23,947 nt of DNA from an uncultured Treponema sp. (GCA_937894335.1 CALCRU010000045.1:1-23947); one strand, 5' to 3'; counted from the stretch's first letter, positions 15,547 through 23,860 are shown. Numbers and translations are program-made. Notes: generated by a model not told the origin, from the letters alone.

Positions 15547-17505
15547 ATGTCGTTTTATGATTCATTTGATGTTGCGGTAGTGGGTGCTGGTCATGCTGGT
15601 ATAGAGGCTTCCCTTGCCTGCGCCCGCATGGGACTCAAGACAGTTTTAATTACTCAGAGTATAGATGCCATAGGCAGAATGTCTTGCAATCCTTCCATAG
15701 GTGGAATTGCCAAGGGAAACATTGTGCGCGAAATAGATGCCCTAGGTGGAGAAATGGCAAAGTTGATAGACCGCTCCATGATTCAGTTTAGGCTTTTAAA
15801 TAAGAGCAGGGGACCCGCTGTTCAGGCACCCCGTTCACAGGCAGATAAAATTCTTTACGCAAGTTTGGCCCGTCAGGTTTTGGAAACAACGCCAAACCTT
15901 AGCACTCTTATGGATACTGTTACCCAGATTTTTACCGCCGCAAGTTCTGTTCCCCTTCCTCCAAATTTTGACACTGCTGCAGAAAAGGGAAGCATTCCCG
16001 GAGAAAAACGCAATCAGGGAGAAAATTTAACTTTTGCTGCAAAGAGTGGCATGAGGCAGAAGGTGGTGGGCATAAAGACTGAGCGCGGAAGAATAATTCC
16101 AGTTCGTTCTGTCGTACTTACTACGGGAACATTTTTAGGCGGCCGCATATTTATAGGCGAATACGATGCACCCTGTGGACGCCTTGGGGAAGGTGCAGCC
16201 TTTGGACTTACAGAAAGTCTTAATCGACTGGGGTTTACCACTGGACGACTTAAGACAGGAACTCCTCCCCGTATTTTACGGCATACTGTTGACTTTTCAA
16301 AACTGGAACTACAGGAAGGCGACGAAGAAATAATCCCCTTCAGTTTTGAGGATGAGTCTGTAAACAGGCCCATGGTTCCCTGCCATCTTGTATACACTAA
16401 CGAAGAAACCCACAGAATAATTCGGGAAAACATTGGACGCTCACCCTTGTATTCAGGAAAAATTCATGGAGTGGGACCACGATACTGTCCGTCTATAGAA
16501 GACAAGGTTATGCGCTTTGCAGAAAGAGAAAGACATCAGCTTTTTGTTGAACCAGAAGGTCTTTCTACGGATGAAGTTTATCTTAACGGACTTTCCTCCT
16601 CCCTGCCAGAAGAAGTGCAGGATGCATTTTTGCGCACTATGACAGGATTTGAGCACTGTACCGTAAGCCGCCCCGGTTATGCTGTAGAATATGACTATGT
16701 TGAGCCTACCCAACTTTTTGCAAGTCTGGAAACAAAACGGGTGGCAGGCCTTTTTAATGCTGGTCAGATAAACGGAACCAGCGGTTACGAAGAAGCCGCA
16801 GGACAGGGACTTGTGGCGGGAATTAACGCAGGTCTTTATGCAAAAAAACACATTGATCTGTGTGGCTCCCTGTGCCTTCCTGACCCTTCTGTAAAAGACG
16901 AAGATTCCCTCTGCAAAAAAATGGAAGAAAACATTCGGGCTTTTAGGGAAATTCCTTCTTACGAACCCCTTATACTTGGACGGGACGAAGCCTACATTGG
17001 AGTTCTTATAGACGACCTTGTTACTTTGGGAACAAAGGAACCCTACCGCATGTTTACCGCACGTGCGGAATACCGACTCAAACTGCGCCACGATACTGCA
17101 GATCGTCGCCTTAGGCAAAAGGCTTACGATGCAGGACTATGCACAAGAGCCCAACTGGATGCGACCCTTGCAAAATATGAGCATGTAAAAGAGGCAGTGC
17201 GCTACATAAGTGAACATCCCGACTGTGAAAATCCGGGCAACTTTACTTCTGCAGAATGGACTGGTGCTCAGGAAGACTTTAAATACCGCTACTACATAGA
17301 AAAGCAGGATGCCCGTGTTGCCAAGATGCACCGCATGGAAAACGCAAGAATTCCCGACAGCTTTGACTATTCCAAAATAGTTGCCCTTAGCGCCGAAAGC
17401 AGGGGAAAACTTGAGGCTGTTCGCCCCCGCACCCTTGGTCAGGCTTCACGCATAAGTGGCATAAGAAACAGCGACATAATGCTGCTCATGGTCTACTTAA
17501 AGTAA
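15547..17505 (+). CDS. mnmG: tRNA uridine-5-carboxymethylaminomethyl modification enzyme MnmG (GidA)
   Basis: With MnmE, this FAD enzyme modifies the wobble uridine of several tRNAs. The 652-residue protein starts MSFYDSFDVAVVGAGHAGIEAS, then has MSCNPSIGGIAKGNIVREIDALGGEM, ATP/FAD-region GTFLGGRIFIGE, RLKTGTPPRI, the family's central ARAEYRLKLRHDTADRRL, and a helical C-terminal domain that ends SGIRNSDIMLLMVYLK. It is longer than the common 620-630 residues because about 30-35 low-complexity residues (about 131-168) interrupt the strand region before VVGIKTERG. An in-frame GTG at 15526 lies within the promoter, so I use ATG 15547. It is transcribed alone and converges on pepF. mnmE is not in the window. 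Confidence 0.96.
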   Translation: MSFYDSFDVAVVGAGHAGIEASLACARMGLKTVLITQSIDAIGRMSCNPSIGGIAKGNIVREIDALGGEMAKLIDRSMIQFRLLNKSRGPAVQAPRSQADKILYASLARQVLETTPNLSTLMDTVTQIFTAASSVPLPPNFDTAAEKGSIPGEKRNQGENLTFAAKSGMRQKVVGIKTERGRIIPVRSVVLTTGTFLGGRIFIGEYDAPCGRLGEGAAFGLTESLNRLGFTTGRLKTGTPPRILRHTVDFSKLELQEGDEEIIPFSFEDESVNRPMVPCHLVYTNEETHRIIRENIGRSPLYSGKIHGVGPRYCPSIEDKVMRFAERERHQLFVEPEGLSTDEVYLNGLSSSLPEEVQDAFLRTMTGFEHCTVSRPGYAVEYDYVEPTQLFASLETKRVAGLFNAGQINGTSGYEEAAGQGLVAGINAGLYAKKHIDLCGSLCLPDPSVKDEDSLCKKMEENIRAFREIPSYEPLILGRDEAYIGVLIDDLVTLGTKEPYRMFTARAEYRLKLRHDTADRRLRQKAYDAGLCTRAQLDATLAKYEHVKEAVRYISEHPDCENPGNFTSAEWTGAQEDFKYRYYIEKQDARVAKMHRMENARIPDSFDYSKIVALSAESRGKLEAVRPRTLGQASRISGIRNSDIMLLMVYLK

Positions 17506-17506
17506 A

Positions 17507-17539
17507 GGCAACCTCTAAAAACTGTAACTTGAGGTTGCC
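17507..17539. terminator. Perfect hairpin between convergent mnmG and pepF
   Basis: GGCAACCTC (17507-17515), 15-nt loop, GAGGTTGCC (17531-17539). It starts 2 bp after the mnmG stop. T runs are short on both sides, so it may act as a bidirectional terminator or a 3'-end stabiliser. The loop motif CTAAAAACTG recurs at the galE end. Confidence 0.6.
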
Positions 17540-17544
17540 GTCGA

Positions 17545-17576
17545 GTTTAAAAGTCCGAAATTGAGGGCTTTTAAAC
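17545..17576. terminator. Second hairpin between mnmG and pepF
   Basis: GTTTAAAAGTCC (17545-17556), 8-nt loop, GGGCTTTTAAAC (17565-17576): 12 pairs including one T-G. Its own arms supply A/T runs in both directions. Together with the preceding hairpin it separates the convergent transcripts. Confidence 0.55.
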
Positions 17577-17605
17577 ATCGCATTTTCAAAGTTGCCTAAA
17601 GTCTC

Positions 17606-19405
17606 CTAAAGAAGTTTTTCCAGTTCGTCCACAAGAGAGGCAAATGTGTCCAGTGCATCCTGTACTGGCTTTGTGCTTTCCATGTCAACACCTGCAACCC
17701 TTAGGCTTTCAATGGGGTAGCGAGAACCTCCAGACTTAAGGAATTTAAAGTAGTCTTCCCTTTCGTCTTTTCCGCCCTGAGTAACACGCTTTGCAAGTGC
17801 AAGGGATGCAGAAATTCCTGTGGCATATTTGTAAACATAAAAGGCATTGTAAAAGTGTGGTATGCGAAGTCCTTCCAAATCGCTTTCTTCTTCAAACACC
17901 ATTTGGGGACCAAAGTAGAGCTCTAAAAGTTCCCTGTATGTGGAACGGAGAACTTCTGTGCTTAGGGGTTGTCCCTGTTCCACAAGTTCGTGGGCCTTAA
18001 GTTCAAATTCTGCAAACATGGTCTGACGGTGCAGGGTGGAAAGAATGTCTCCCGCCCTCATGCTAAGAAGATACTTTTTCTTGTCTTCGCTTTCTGCATT
18101 TTTGAGCATGTATTCAAAGACCAGTTCCTCGTTAAAGGTGGAGGCAACTTCCGCCTCGAAAATTGTGTAGTCGTAGCACATAAAAGGATTGTTGTGGACG
18201 CTGTACCATGAGTGCATGGAATGTCCTCCTTCGTGAGCCATTGTGTACACATCCCGTATGGAATCGGACTTGTAGTTTAGCAGAATGTAGGGATATCCCC
18301 TGTATGCGCCTGAAGAAAATGCTCCGCTTCGTTTGCCCTTGTTTTCGTAACGGTCTGCCCATCCGCCTAAAAGTCCTGAGCAGAGGGTGTCGGTATATTC
18401 GGTTCCAAGAGGACTTAATGCGCCCCTGATTATTTCTACTGATTCCTCATAGCTTATTTCTGACTTGACTGATTTAACCAAAGGTGCGTGAACATCCCAG
18501 TGGCGAAGTTCGTCTAGTCCCAGCACCTTCTTTCTAAGACCATAGTAGCGATGCAGTGCTGGAAGATTTTTGTGAACTGTTTCCACAAGATTTTTGTAGA
18601 CGCTAAGGGGAACCTTGTTTCCGTAAAGGGCAGCCTCTACTGCCGACGGATATCCCCTTGCCCTAGAAACAAAAATGTCGTTGTTTACTGAACCTGCATA
18701 AAGGGCCGCAAGAGTGTTGGCGTGGTTTTTAAATACACCGTAAAACTGCCTGTAAGATTTTTCCCTTATGCTGCGGTCCTCGTTTTCCTGAAATGAAGAC
18801 CATGTGCTGTGGGTAAGGGGCTTGGGAGTCCCGTTTACATCGATGCTTCCAAAGTCCATGTCTACATCGGTAAGGAGGGAAAATGCCCTGTCTGCTGTCT
18901 GTCCTGATTCAGACTGAAGGGCAAGAATGCGCTCTTCTTTTTCTGAAAGTATGTAGGGCTTTGCGTGAAGGATTTTCTGTATGTAGACTTTATAGTCTGC
19001 AAATTCTGGAAGCTGGCACCACTGGTTTATTTTTTCGTCAGGAATTGAAAGAATCTCTGGCGTGTAAAAGCTTAGCATGCTTTGAGACTGGGTGTAGGTC
19101 ATCATGGCAAGGTTTTCTTTTTCCTGAGCCGAAGAGTCTCCCTGATCTGCAGAAGAAAGAAGGCTTGCATAATGGAAGACATTTTCTGTTACCCGGCTAA
19201 GGGCCTCGTCTGCCTTAAGGGCTTCAAGAAGTGTGTCTGCCCCTTGGGAAAGTTTTCCCTTAAAGGAGGCCAGTTTTTCTGTAAGGGGAATTATGCTGTC
19301 TAAGTCAGCTTTCCATTCATCATCATTTTTATAAATCTGTGTAAGATCCCATTTGTATTCCTGAGGAACATCTTTTCGTTCTAAAATTTCATGTGTATTG
19401 CTCAT
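17606..19405 (-). CDS. pepF: Oligoendopeptidase F (M3 family)
   Basis: Zinc peptidase that degrades oligopeptides in the cytoplasm. The 599-residue protein has the M3B signature MAHEGGHSMHSW, with His391, Glu392 and His395, and a third zinc ligand in IFEAEVASTFNE (Glu419). No signal peptide is present, and length is typical (about 600). The start at 19405 follows TACACT by 6 nt with no ribosome site, so the transcript looks leaderless. Its -35 overlaps that of the divergent lipoprotein gene. It converges on mnmG with two hairpins between the stops. An alternative ATG lies a few codons downstream in the same frame but has no better signals. Confidence 0.95.
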   Translation of the reverse strand: MSNTHEILERKDVPQEYKWDLTQIYKNDDEWKADLDSIIPLTEKLASFKGKLSQGADTLLEALKADEALSRVTENVFHYASLLSSADQGDSSAQEKENLAMMTYTQSQSMLSFYTPEILSIPDEKINQWCQLPEFADYKVYIQKILHAKPYILSEKEERILALQSESGQTADRAFSLLTDVDMDFGSIDVNGTPKPLTHSTWSSFQENEDRSIREKSYRQFYGVFKNHANTLAALYAGSVNNDIFVSRARGYPSAVEAALYGNKVPLSVYKNLVETVHKNLPALHRYYGLRKKVLGLDELRHWDVHAPLVKSVKSEISYEESVEIIRGALSPLGTEYTDTLCSGLLGGWADRYENKGKRSGAFSSGAYRGYPYILLNYKSDSIRDVYTMAHEGGHSMHSWYSVHNNPFMCYDYTIFEAEVASTFNEELVFEYMLKNAESEDKKKYLLSMRAGDILSTLHRQTMFAEFELKAHELVEQGQPLSTEVLRSTYRELLELYFGPQMVFEEESDLEGLRIPHFYNAFYVYKYATGISASLALAKRVTQGGKDEREDYFKFLKSGGSRYPIESLRVAGVDMESTKPVQDALDTFASLVDELEKLL

Positions 19406-19411
19406 GTTCCA

Positions 19412-19440
19412 AGTGTAGCATTTTTTTGTCTTGTTTACAA
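19412..19440 (-). promoter_or_regulatory. Promoter of pepF (leaderless type)
   Basis: On the minus strand TTGTAA (19440-19435), 17 bp, TACACT (19417-19412), then TGGAAC and the ATG at 19405. The -35 occupies the same bases as the -35 of the opposite promoter. Confidence 0.65.
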
Positions 19441-19462
19441 CCTAAGCCCTTTGCGTTATACT
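19434..19462 (+). promoter_or_regulatory. Promoter of the SH3-type lipoprotein gene (leaderless type)
   Basis: TTTACA (19434-19439), 17 bp, TATACT (19457-19462), then GTCTGC and the ATG at 19469. Five bases (19435-19439) serve as -35 in both directions. Confidence 0.7.
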
Positions 19463-19468
19463 GTCTGC

Positions 19469-20791
19469 ATGAAGTGTTTCAGAGTTTTTTTTATTGTTGC
19501 ATTGGCATTTGTTTTTTCTTCATGCTCAGGAGTTATCGGCTACAGTGTCGTGTTGTGGAACATTCAGAGTGAGGACACTGCAATTGCCGACGGTACTGTT
19601 GTTCCAGTTTATGTAAAGTCAAACATCAATCATGAATACATTATAGGAGTTCCCGATTCTAAGCAGAAACTTGAAGTTCCTCTTTGGATGCTGAGCGAAC
19701 CAGACTCTAAAAAGAATGCAAAAAAACTTGCAGAGCGATACGGTGAATATGAGCATCAGTATGCAAAGTGTGTTCTGGATGGACTTCCAATTCGTGCAGA
19801 CAAAGTTAACACTTCAAAGCAAGTGTACCGTCTTCGCAAGGATGAAATAATCCGTGCCCTTTACGAAAGCGAGGGACAGGTGGTTACCAACGGAAAGGAA
19901 AATCTTTCTGGAGTGTGGCTTAGAGTTCTTACTGATGACGGAACTACAGGATGGTGCTTTAGCCATAATCTGCGCCTCTTTACCATGAATGCCGACGGTT
20001 CTGTGGGCGAGGGTGCGGAAGAAGCGGATGTTCAGGAAATTGACCAGACACTGAACGGCTTCCTTACCCAGAAGTGGTATCCCGAATACTTTGGCACAAT
20101 GATTTCAAGGGGAACAATAGATCTTGACTATTTGAATGCCTCTTACGGATTTGACACGGGAAGCGACACTGGTACTGTTGCAATAAAACTTTCAGACATA
20201 GACCTTTCCTATGATTACGAGGGCGTTACAAAAGTAAGCGACGGTGTTTACAAGTTTAACAACATGCCCATTCAGGTTACAGTTCGCTCACCGTCACTTA
20301 TTTCTGTTCAGCATACAGACTCCAGAGGAATGCCCACTTCCTACACATTTGTAACTCTTGAAGAAGACATTTCTAAAGTTATTTCTGACGAAAAAGAGCG
20401 TAGAGAAGACGAATTTAATTCACTTATAAAACTTGGCCCAGACTTTAGAAGTTCAAGCTACGGAAACCTTACATTTGCATCAGGCTCATCGTTTACATGG
20501 TCAGGCTACGACATTCTTGTTCCCTCTGTAATTTCAAAGAGTGCAAAGGGGCAGGGCAGTGTAAGCATAAAATACTTCCTTACTTCCGAACTTAAAAATG
20601 ACTGGGACGGAGTGCTTACATTTAAGTTTGAAGGATTAAGCCGTGAGGTTAACTTCCTTTACAAAAAGGAATCTGACGGACTCAGGCTTTCCAATGCAAC
20701 TGTTTCCGTTCTAAGTACTGATCCGTCAGTGCAGAACCGCATTTCCATTACAAAGAGCGCCAACGCACTGGTAATGTTCTTTAGGCGGTAG
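19469..20791 (+). CDS. SH3-domain lipoprotein, unknown function
   Basis: The 440-residue product starts MKCFRVFFIVALAFVFSSCSG. Cys19 after VFSS forms a lipobox of the relaxed spirochaetal kind, so the protein should be lipid-anchored. Around residues 65-170 a bacterial SH3-like region is suggested by YVKSNIN..., LPIRADK and VWLRVLTDDGTTGWCFSHNLRLF. The remaining 250 residues alternate short strands (YDYEGVTKVSDGVYKFNNM, GLSREVNFLY) and look all-beta. I do not know its partner; SH3-like domains of this kind often bind peptidoglycan or peptides. An in-frame ATG at 19391 lies inside pepF and upstream of the promoter, so I reject it. The ABC-F gene follows after 2 nt. Confidence 0.82.
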   Translation: MKCFRVFFIVALAFVFSSCSGVIGYSVVLWNIQSEDTAIADGTVVPVYVKSNINHEYIIGVPDSKQKLEVPLWMLSEPDSKKNAKKLAERYGEYEHQYAKCVLDGLPIRADKVNTSKQVYRLRKDEIIRALYESEGQVVTNGKENLSGVWLRVLTDDGTTGWCFSHNLRLFTMNADGSVGEGAEEADVQEIDQTLNGFLTQKWYPEYFGTMISRGTIDLDYLNASYGFDTGSDTGTVAIKLSDIDLSYDYEGVTKVSDGVYKFNNMPIQVTVRSPSLISVQHTDSRGMPTSYTFVTLEEDISKVISDEKERREDEFNSLIKLGPDFRSSSYGNLTFASGSSFTWSGYDILVPSVISKSAKGQGSVSIKYFLTSELKNDWDGVLTFKFEGLSREVNFLYKKESDGLRLSNATVSVLSTDPSVQNRISITKSANALVMFFRR

Positions 20792-20793
20792 GC

Positions 20794-22770
20794 ATGGCTT
20801 TTGTTCAGTTTTCCAAAGTTTCACTTGCATTCGGAGACAGGGATATTCTTCGTGATGTTTCCATGAACATGCAGTCTGGAACAAAGGCGGCCCTTACTGG
20901 TGCAAACGGTGCAGGAAAATCCACCCTTATAAAAATCCTTGCTGGAGTTTCTGAACCTGACTCTGGAAGCTGTGTAAAGGAAAAGGGTGCCCGCATAGCA
21001 TACCTTCCCCAAAGCGGTCTTGTGCACAGGGGCTGTTCCCTTCGGGAAGAGGCGGACAAAGCTTTTTCATGGGGATATGAAATTCAGTCCGAATGCGACA
21101 GGCTTGGAAGCGAAATGGAAAGTCTTCATGCAAAGGGTGACGACGAAGGTTCTGCCCGTCTTGCCGTCATGCAGTCTGAACTTCTTTCCAAACTGGAAGA
21201 GTCAGGATGGTACCATAGAAAAACTTCTGCGGAACAAGTTCTTTTGGGTCTGGGCTTTCTGCGGAGCGACTTTGAAAAACCAACTGAAACTTTTTCTGGC
21301 GGATGGCAGATGCGCATTGCACTGGCAAAGGCCCTTATGGCTTCTCCCGACATTCTTCTTCTAGACGAACCTACAAACTATTTGGACATAGAAGCAAGAA
21401 ACTGGCTTGAAAAATTTCTTGGAGATTTTAAAGGCGGATTTTTACTGGTAAGCCACGACCGCTATTTTCTTGACCATACCATTAACGAAGTTTACGAACT
21501 CTTTGGCGGAAGCCTTAAGCGTTACCCGGGAAATTTTTCACATTACGAGGAAGTGCGAAAGACTGAACTTGCAACCCTTATGGCTGAATACGAAAAGCAG
21601 CAGCAAGAAATAGCCCATCTTGAAGACTTTATAAATCGCTTTGGCTACAAGGCTACAAAGGCCGCTCAGGCTCAGGAAAGGCAAAAGATGCTAGACAAGC
21701 TTCTTGCAAACAAGATAGAAATTCCCGAAAGCCTAAAAAAAATTCACTTTTCCTTTCCAGAGGCTCCTCATTCAGGACAACTGGTTCTTACCTTGGAAAA
21801 AATATGCAAGTCTTATGGCGGACCAAATGTCATAAACGGACTGGACCTTGTGCTAGAAAAAAACGAGCGTCTGGTTGTTGCAGGTCGTAACGGTGCAGGT
21901 AAGTCAACTTTGCTTCGTATTGTTTCAGGTCACGACAGTAATTTTTCTGGAACAGTAAAGTTGGGTTCGGGGGTAAGCATAGGATACTTTTCTCAGGATT
22001 CTGCAGAAAAAATAAGTGGCAGCGAAACAGTCCTTCAGTACATGGAGGCACGCTGTCCTCTTGAACTTGTGCCAAAAATCCGGGACATGCTTGGTGCCTT
22101 TTTGTTCCGCGGAGACGATGTGTACAAGTCAATTTCAGTTTTATCAGGCGGAGAAAAAAGCCGCATTGCACTGCTTTGCCTTCTTCTGACTCCAGTAAAC
22201 CTTCTGGTGTTAGACGAACCTACCAACCATTTGGACATGCATTCAAAGGATGTTCTTCTTGATGCCCTTAAAGATTTTGGTGGAACTGTTATTTTTGTAA
22301 GCCATGACAGAGGATTTATCGAAGGTCTTGCAACCCGTGTTCTTGAACTTTCTTGTGACGGTCTTTCTAACGGCAGGTGGCGACTCTTTCCTGGTTCCTA
22401 TTCATACTACATGGAACGCCTTGAAGCAGAGGAAGCGGGTCTTGTTCCTGCAAATTCTTCTGGTTCTGCTTTGGAAATCGCAAGGCAGACTTCATCCACT
22501 CCTGTTGCCTCGGCTACAAAACAGTCTTGGGAAGAACAGAAAAAACAGCAGTCAGAAAGACGCAAAATTGAGAGAGAAGTGGAAAGGTTGGAAAAAGAAA
22601 TTGCCGCCTGTGAGGAAGAAAAAAAATCTCTAGAAGAAGAATTGTCTCGTCCCGAAGTTTATTCCGACGGTGCAAAGAGCAGGGGCGTTCAGCAGCAGAT
22701 AGACGGCCTTTCCCAAAAAATTGACGAGCTAACCCAAACGTGGGAATCAGCCGCAGAACTGCTTTCGTAA
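20794..22770 (+). CDS. ABC-F family ATPase (ribosome-associated type)
   Basis: Two ABC ATPase domains with no membrane part, as in ABC-F proteins that act on the ribosome. In the 658 residues, domain 1 has Walker A GANGAGKST (36-44), signature FSGGW, Walker B DILLLDEPTNYLD (186-198) and the switch SHDRYF. The linker (about 240-330) is a long charged helix pair (the P-site-tRNA interaction motif region). Domain 2 has Walker A GRNGAGKST (364-372), LSGGEKSR, LDEPTNHLD and SHDRGF. A C-terminal coiled coil (about 565-655) follows. The overall plan is nearest to the Uup/YheS/EttA-like housekeeping groups. A resistance role cannot be excluded but nothing points to it. The gene starts 2 nt after the lipoprotein stop, with AGGCGG overlapping that stop region. 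Confidence 0.92.
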   Translation: MAFVQFSKVSLAFGDRDILRDVSMNMQSGTKAALTGANGAGKSTLIKILAGVSEPDSGSCVKEKGARIAYLPQSGLVHRGCSLREEADKAFSWGYEIQSECDRLGSEMESLHAKGDDEGSARLAVMQSELLSKLEESGWYHRKTSAEQVLLGLGFLRSDFEKPTETFSGGWQMRIALAKALMASPDILLLDEPTNYLDIEARNWLEKFLGDFKGGFLLVSHDRYFLDHTINEVYELFGGSLKRYPGNFSHYEEVRKTELATLMAEYEKQQQEIAHLEDFINRFGYKATKAAQAQERQKMLDKLLANKIEIPESLKKIHFSFPEAPHSGQLVLTLEKICKSYGGPNVINGLDLVLEKNERLVVAGRNGAGKSTLLRIVSGHDSNFSGTVKLGSGVSIGYFSQDSAEKISGSETVLQYMEARCPLELVPKIRDMLGAFLFRGDDVYKSISVLSGGEKSRIALLCLLLTPVNLLVLDEPTNHLDMHSKDVLLDALKDFGGTVIFVSHDRGFIEGLATRVLELSCDGLSNGRWRLFPGSYSYYMERLEAEEAGLVPANSSGSALEIARQTSSTPVASATKQSWEEQKKQQSERRKIEREVERLEKEIAACEEEKKSLEEELSRPEVYSDGAKSRGVQQQIDGLSQKIDELTQTWESAAELLS

Positions 22771-22773
22771 GGC

Positions 22774-22796
22774 GCAAGAAATATCTTGCTTTTTTT
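22774..22796 (+). terminator. Rho-independent terminator of the lipoprotein-ABC-F operon
   Basis: GCAAGA (22774-22779), loop AATA, TCTTGC (22784-22789), then seven T. It begins 4 bp after the ABC-F stop. Its TTGC+T run is also the likely galE -35. Confidence 0.85.
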
Positions 22797-22814
22797 AACA
22801 TAAGGGTGTATTAT
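22787..22814 (+). promoter_or_regulatory. Promoter of galE (overlapping the terminator)
   Basis: TTGCTT (22787-22792), 16 bp, TATTAT (22809-22814), start near 22821, leader of about 50 nt with GGAGG (22861-22865) 5 nt before the ATG. The -35 lies within the terminator hairpin and T tract. Confidence 0.6.
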
Positions 22815-22831
22815 TGATAGTGGCACTATCA
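22815..22831 (+). promoter_or_regulatory. Perfect palindrome at the galE start site, candidate operator
   Basis: TGATAGTG-G-CACTATCA: 8-bp arms around one base, directly after the -10 and covering the predicted start. A second hairpin, GCACTA (22823-22828) with TAGTGC (22837-22842), shares its left arm with the palindrome, so the two structures exclude each other in RNA. Confidence 0.5.
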
Positions 22832-22870
22832 GCAGGTAGTGCAGGCAACTTGAGCATTTTGGAGGAACCC

Positions 22871-23860
22871 ATGAAGGTACTTGTTATTGGCGGTGCAGGA
22901 TACATTGGAAGCCATGTAGTAAAGGAACTGATGGAAAAGGGACACAAGGTTACCGTGTTTGACAATCTTTCAAGCGGACTGGTGCAGAACCTTTTTCCCG
23001 AAAACGAATTTATTGCAGGAAGCATTCTTCATGCTGATGAATTGAATGACGCTTTTGCAAAAGGTTTTGACGCCTTTGTTGATCTGGCCGCATTCAAGGC
23101 TGCTGGTGAATCCATGATAAAGCCCGAAAAGTATTCCGTAAACAACATAAGCGGAACCATGAATATACTTAATGCCGCCGTAGACAACGGATGTCTTAAC
23201 ATGGTCTTTTCTTCCAGTGCCGCAGTTTTTGGCGAACCTAAGTATCTTCCCATCGACGAAAATCATCCCAAGAATCCCGAAAACTACTACGGATTTACAA
23301 AACTCAAGATTGAAGAATTTATGGCATGGTACGAAAAACTTAAGGGACTTCACTTTGCCTCGCTCCGTTACTTTAATGCTGCAGGATACGACCCCACTGG
23401 CGTTCTTTACGGACTGGAGCGCAACCCTGCAAACCTTCTTCCTGTAATGATGGAAGTTGCATGCGGAAAACGCGACAAGATAAACATCTTTGGAAACGAC
23501 TACGACACCCGTGACGGAACATGCATCCGCGACTACATTCATGTTACCGACTTAGCAAGCGCCCATGTTCTTGCACTGGAATACATAGCCTCCAAAAAGG
23601 AAAGCCTTACCCTTAACTTGGGAACAGGAAACGGCATTACCGTAACCGAAATGCTTGAGGCTACAAGGCGCATAACCGGTAAGGAAATTAAGGCTGAATA
23701 TGTAGGCCGTCGAGCAGGAGACCCGGCACAACTTACCGCAACTAGCGCCCTTGCAAAGAAAGTTCTAGGCTGGGAACCAAAGTATTCCGATGTAGACACG
23801 CTGATTGGCTCAACATGGAATGCCTACAAAAAATATTTTAAGGGAGCCTCTAAAAACTGA
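22871..23860 (+). CDS. galE: UDP-glucose 4-epimerase
   Basis: Interconverts UDP-glucose and UDP-galactose with bound NAD, feeding galactose use and sugar-nucleotide supply for surface glycans. The 329-residue protein has the NAD-binding GGAGYIGSHV (7-16), the catalytic SSSAAVFG (114-121) and YYGFTKLK with Tyr140 and Lys144 of the YxxxK motif, RYFNAAGYDPTG, and CIRDYIHVTDLASAH. Start is set by GGAGG 5 nt upstream. An in-frame start at 22814 would lie in the promoter. It may connect to the alpha-galactosidase and polysaccharide operon through galactose, but they are 13-20 kb away with separate promoters, so this is only a metabolic link. Confidence 0.95.
   Translation: MKVLVIGGAGYIGSHVVKELMEKGHKVTVFDNLSSGLVQNLFPENEFIAGSILHADELNDAFAKGFDAFVDLAAFKAAGESMIKPEKYSVNNISGTMNILNAAVDNGCLNMVFSSSAAVFGEPKYLPIDENHPKNPENYYGFTKLKIEEFMAWYEKLKGLHFASLRYFNAAGYDPTGVLYGLERNPANLLPVMMEVACGKRDKINIFGNDYDTRDGTCIRDYIHVTDLASAHVLALEYIASKKESLTLNLGTGNGITVTEMLEATRRITGKEIKAEYVGRRAGDPAQLTATSALAKKVLGWEPKYSDVDTLIGSTWNAYKKYFKGASKN

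Noticed and set aside
16453..17118. 221-codon minus-strand frame opposite mnmG
   Set aside because: It lies wholly inside the conserved MnmG coding sequence, has no ribosome site or promoter, and its composition is that of a reverse-frame shadow.
19391..19468. Upstream start for the lipoprotein (adding 26 residues)
   Set aside because: It would begin inside pepF and upstream of the promoter, and would bury the signal peptide and lipobox.
20794..22770. ABC-F gene as an antibiotic resistance determinant
   Set aside because: It sits in an operon with a lipoprotein, lacks any attenuator-like leader, and has the layout of housekeeping ABC-F proteins.
22821..22870. Riboswitch in the galE leader
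   Set aside because: The leader is only about 50 nt and shows no known aptamer core. The palindrome is better explained as an operator.
22970..23542. 190-codon minus-strand frame opposite galE
   Set aside because: It is fully inside galE motifs and shows no domain or start signal.
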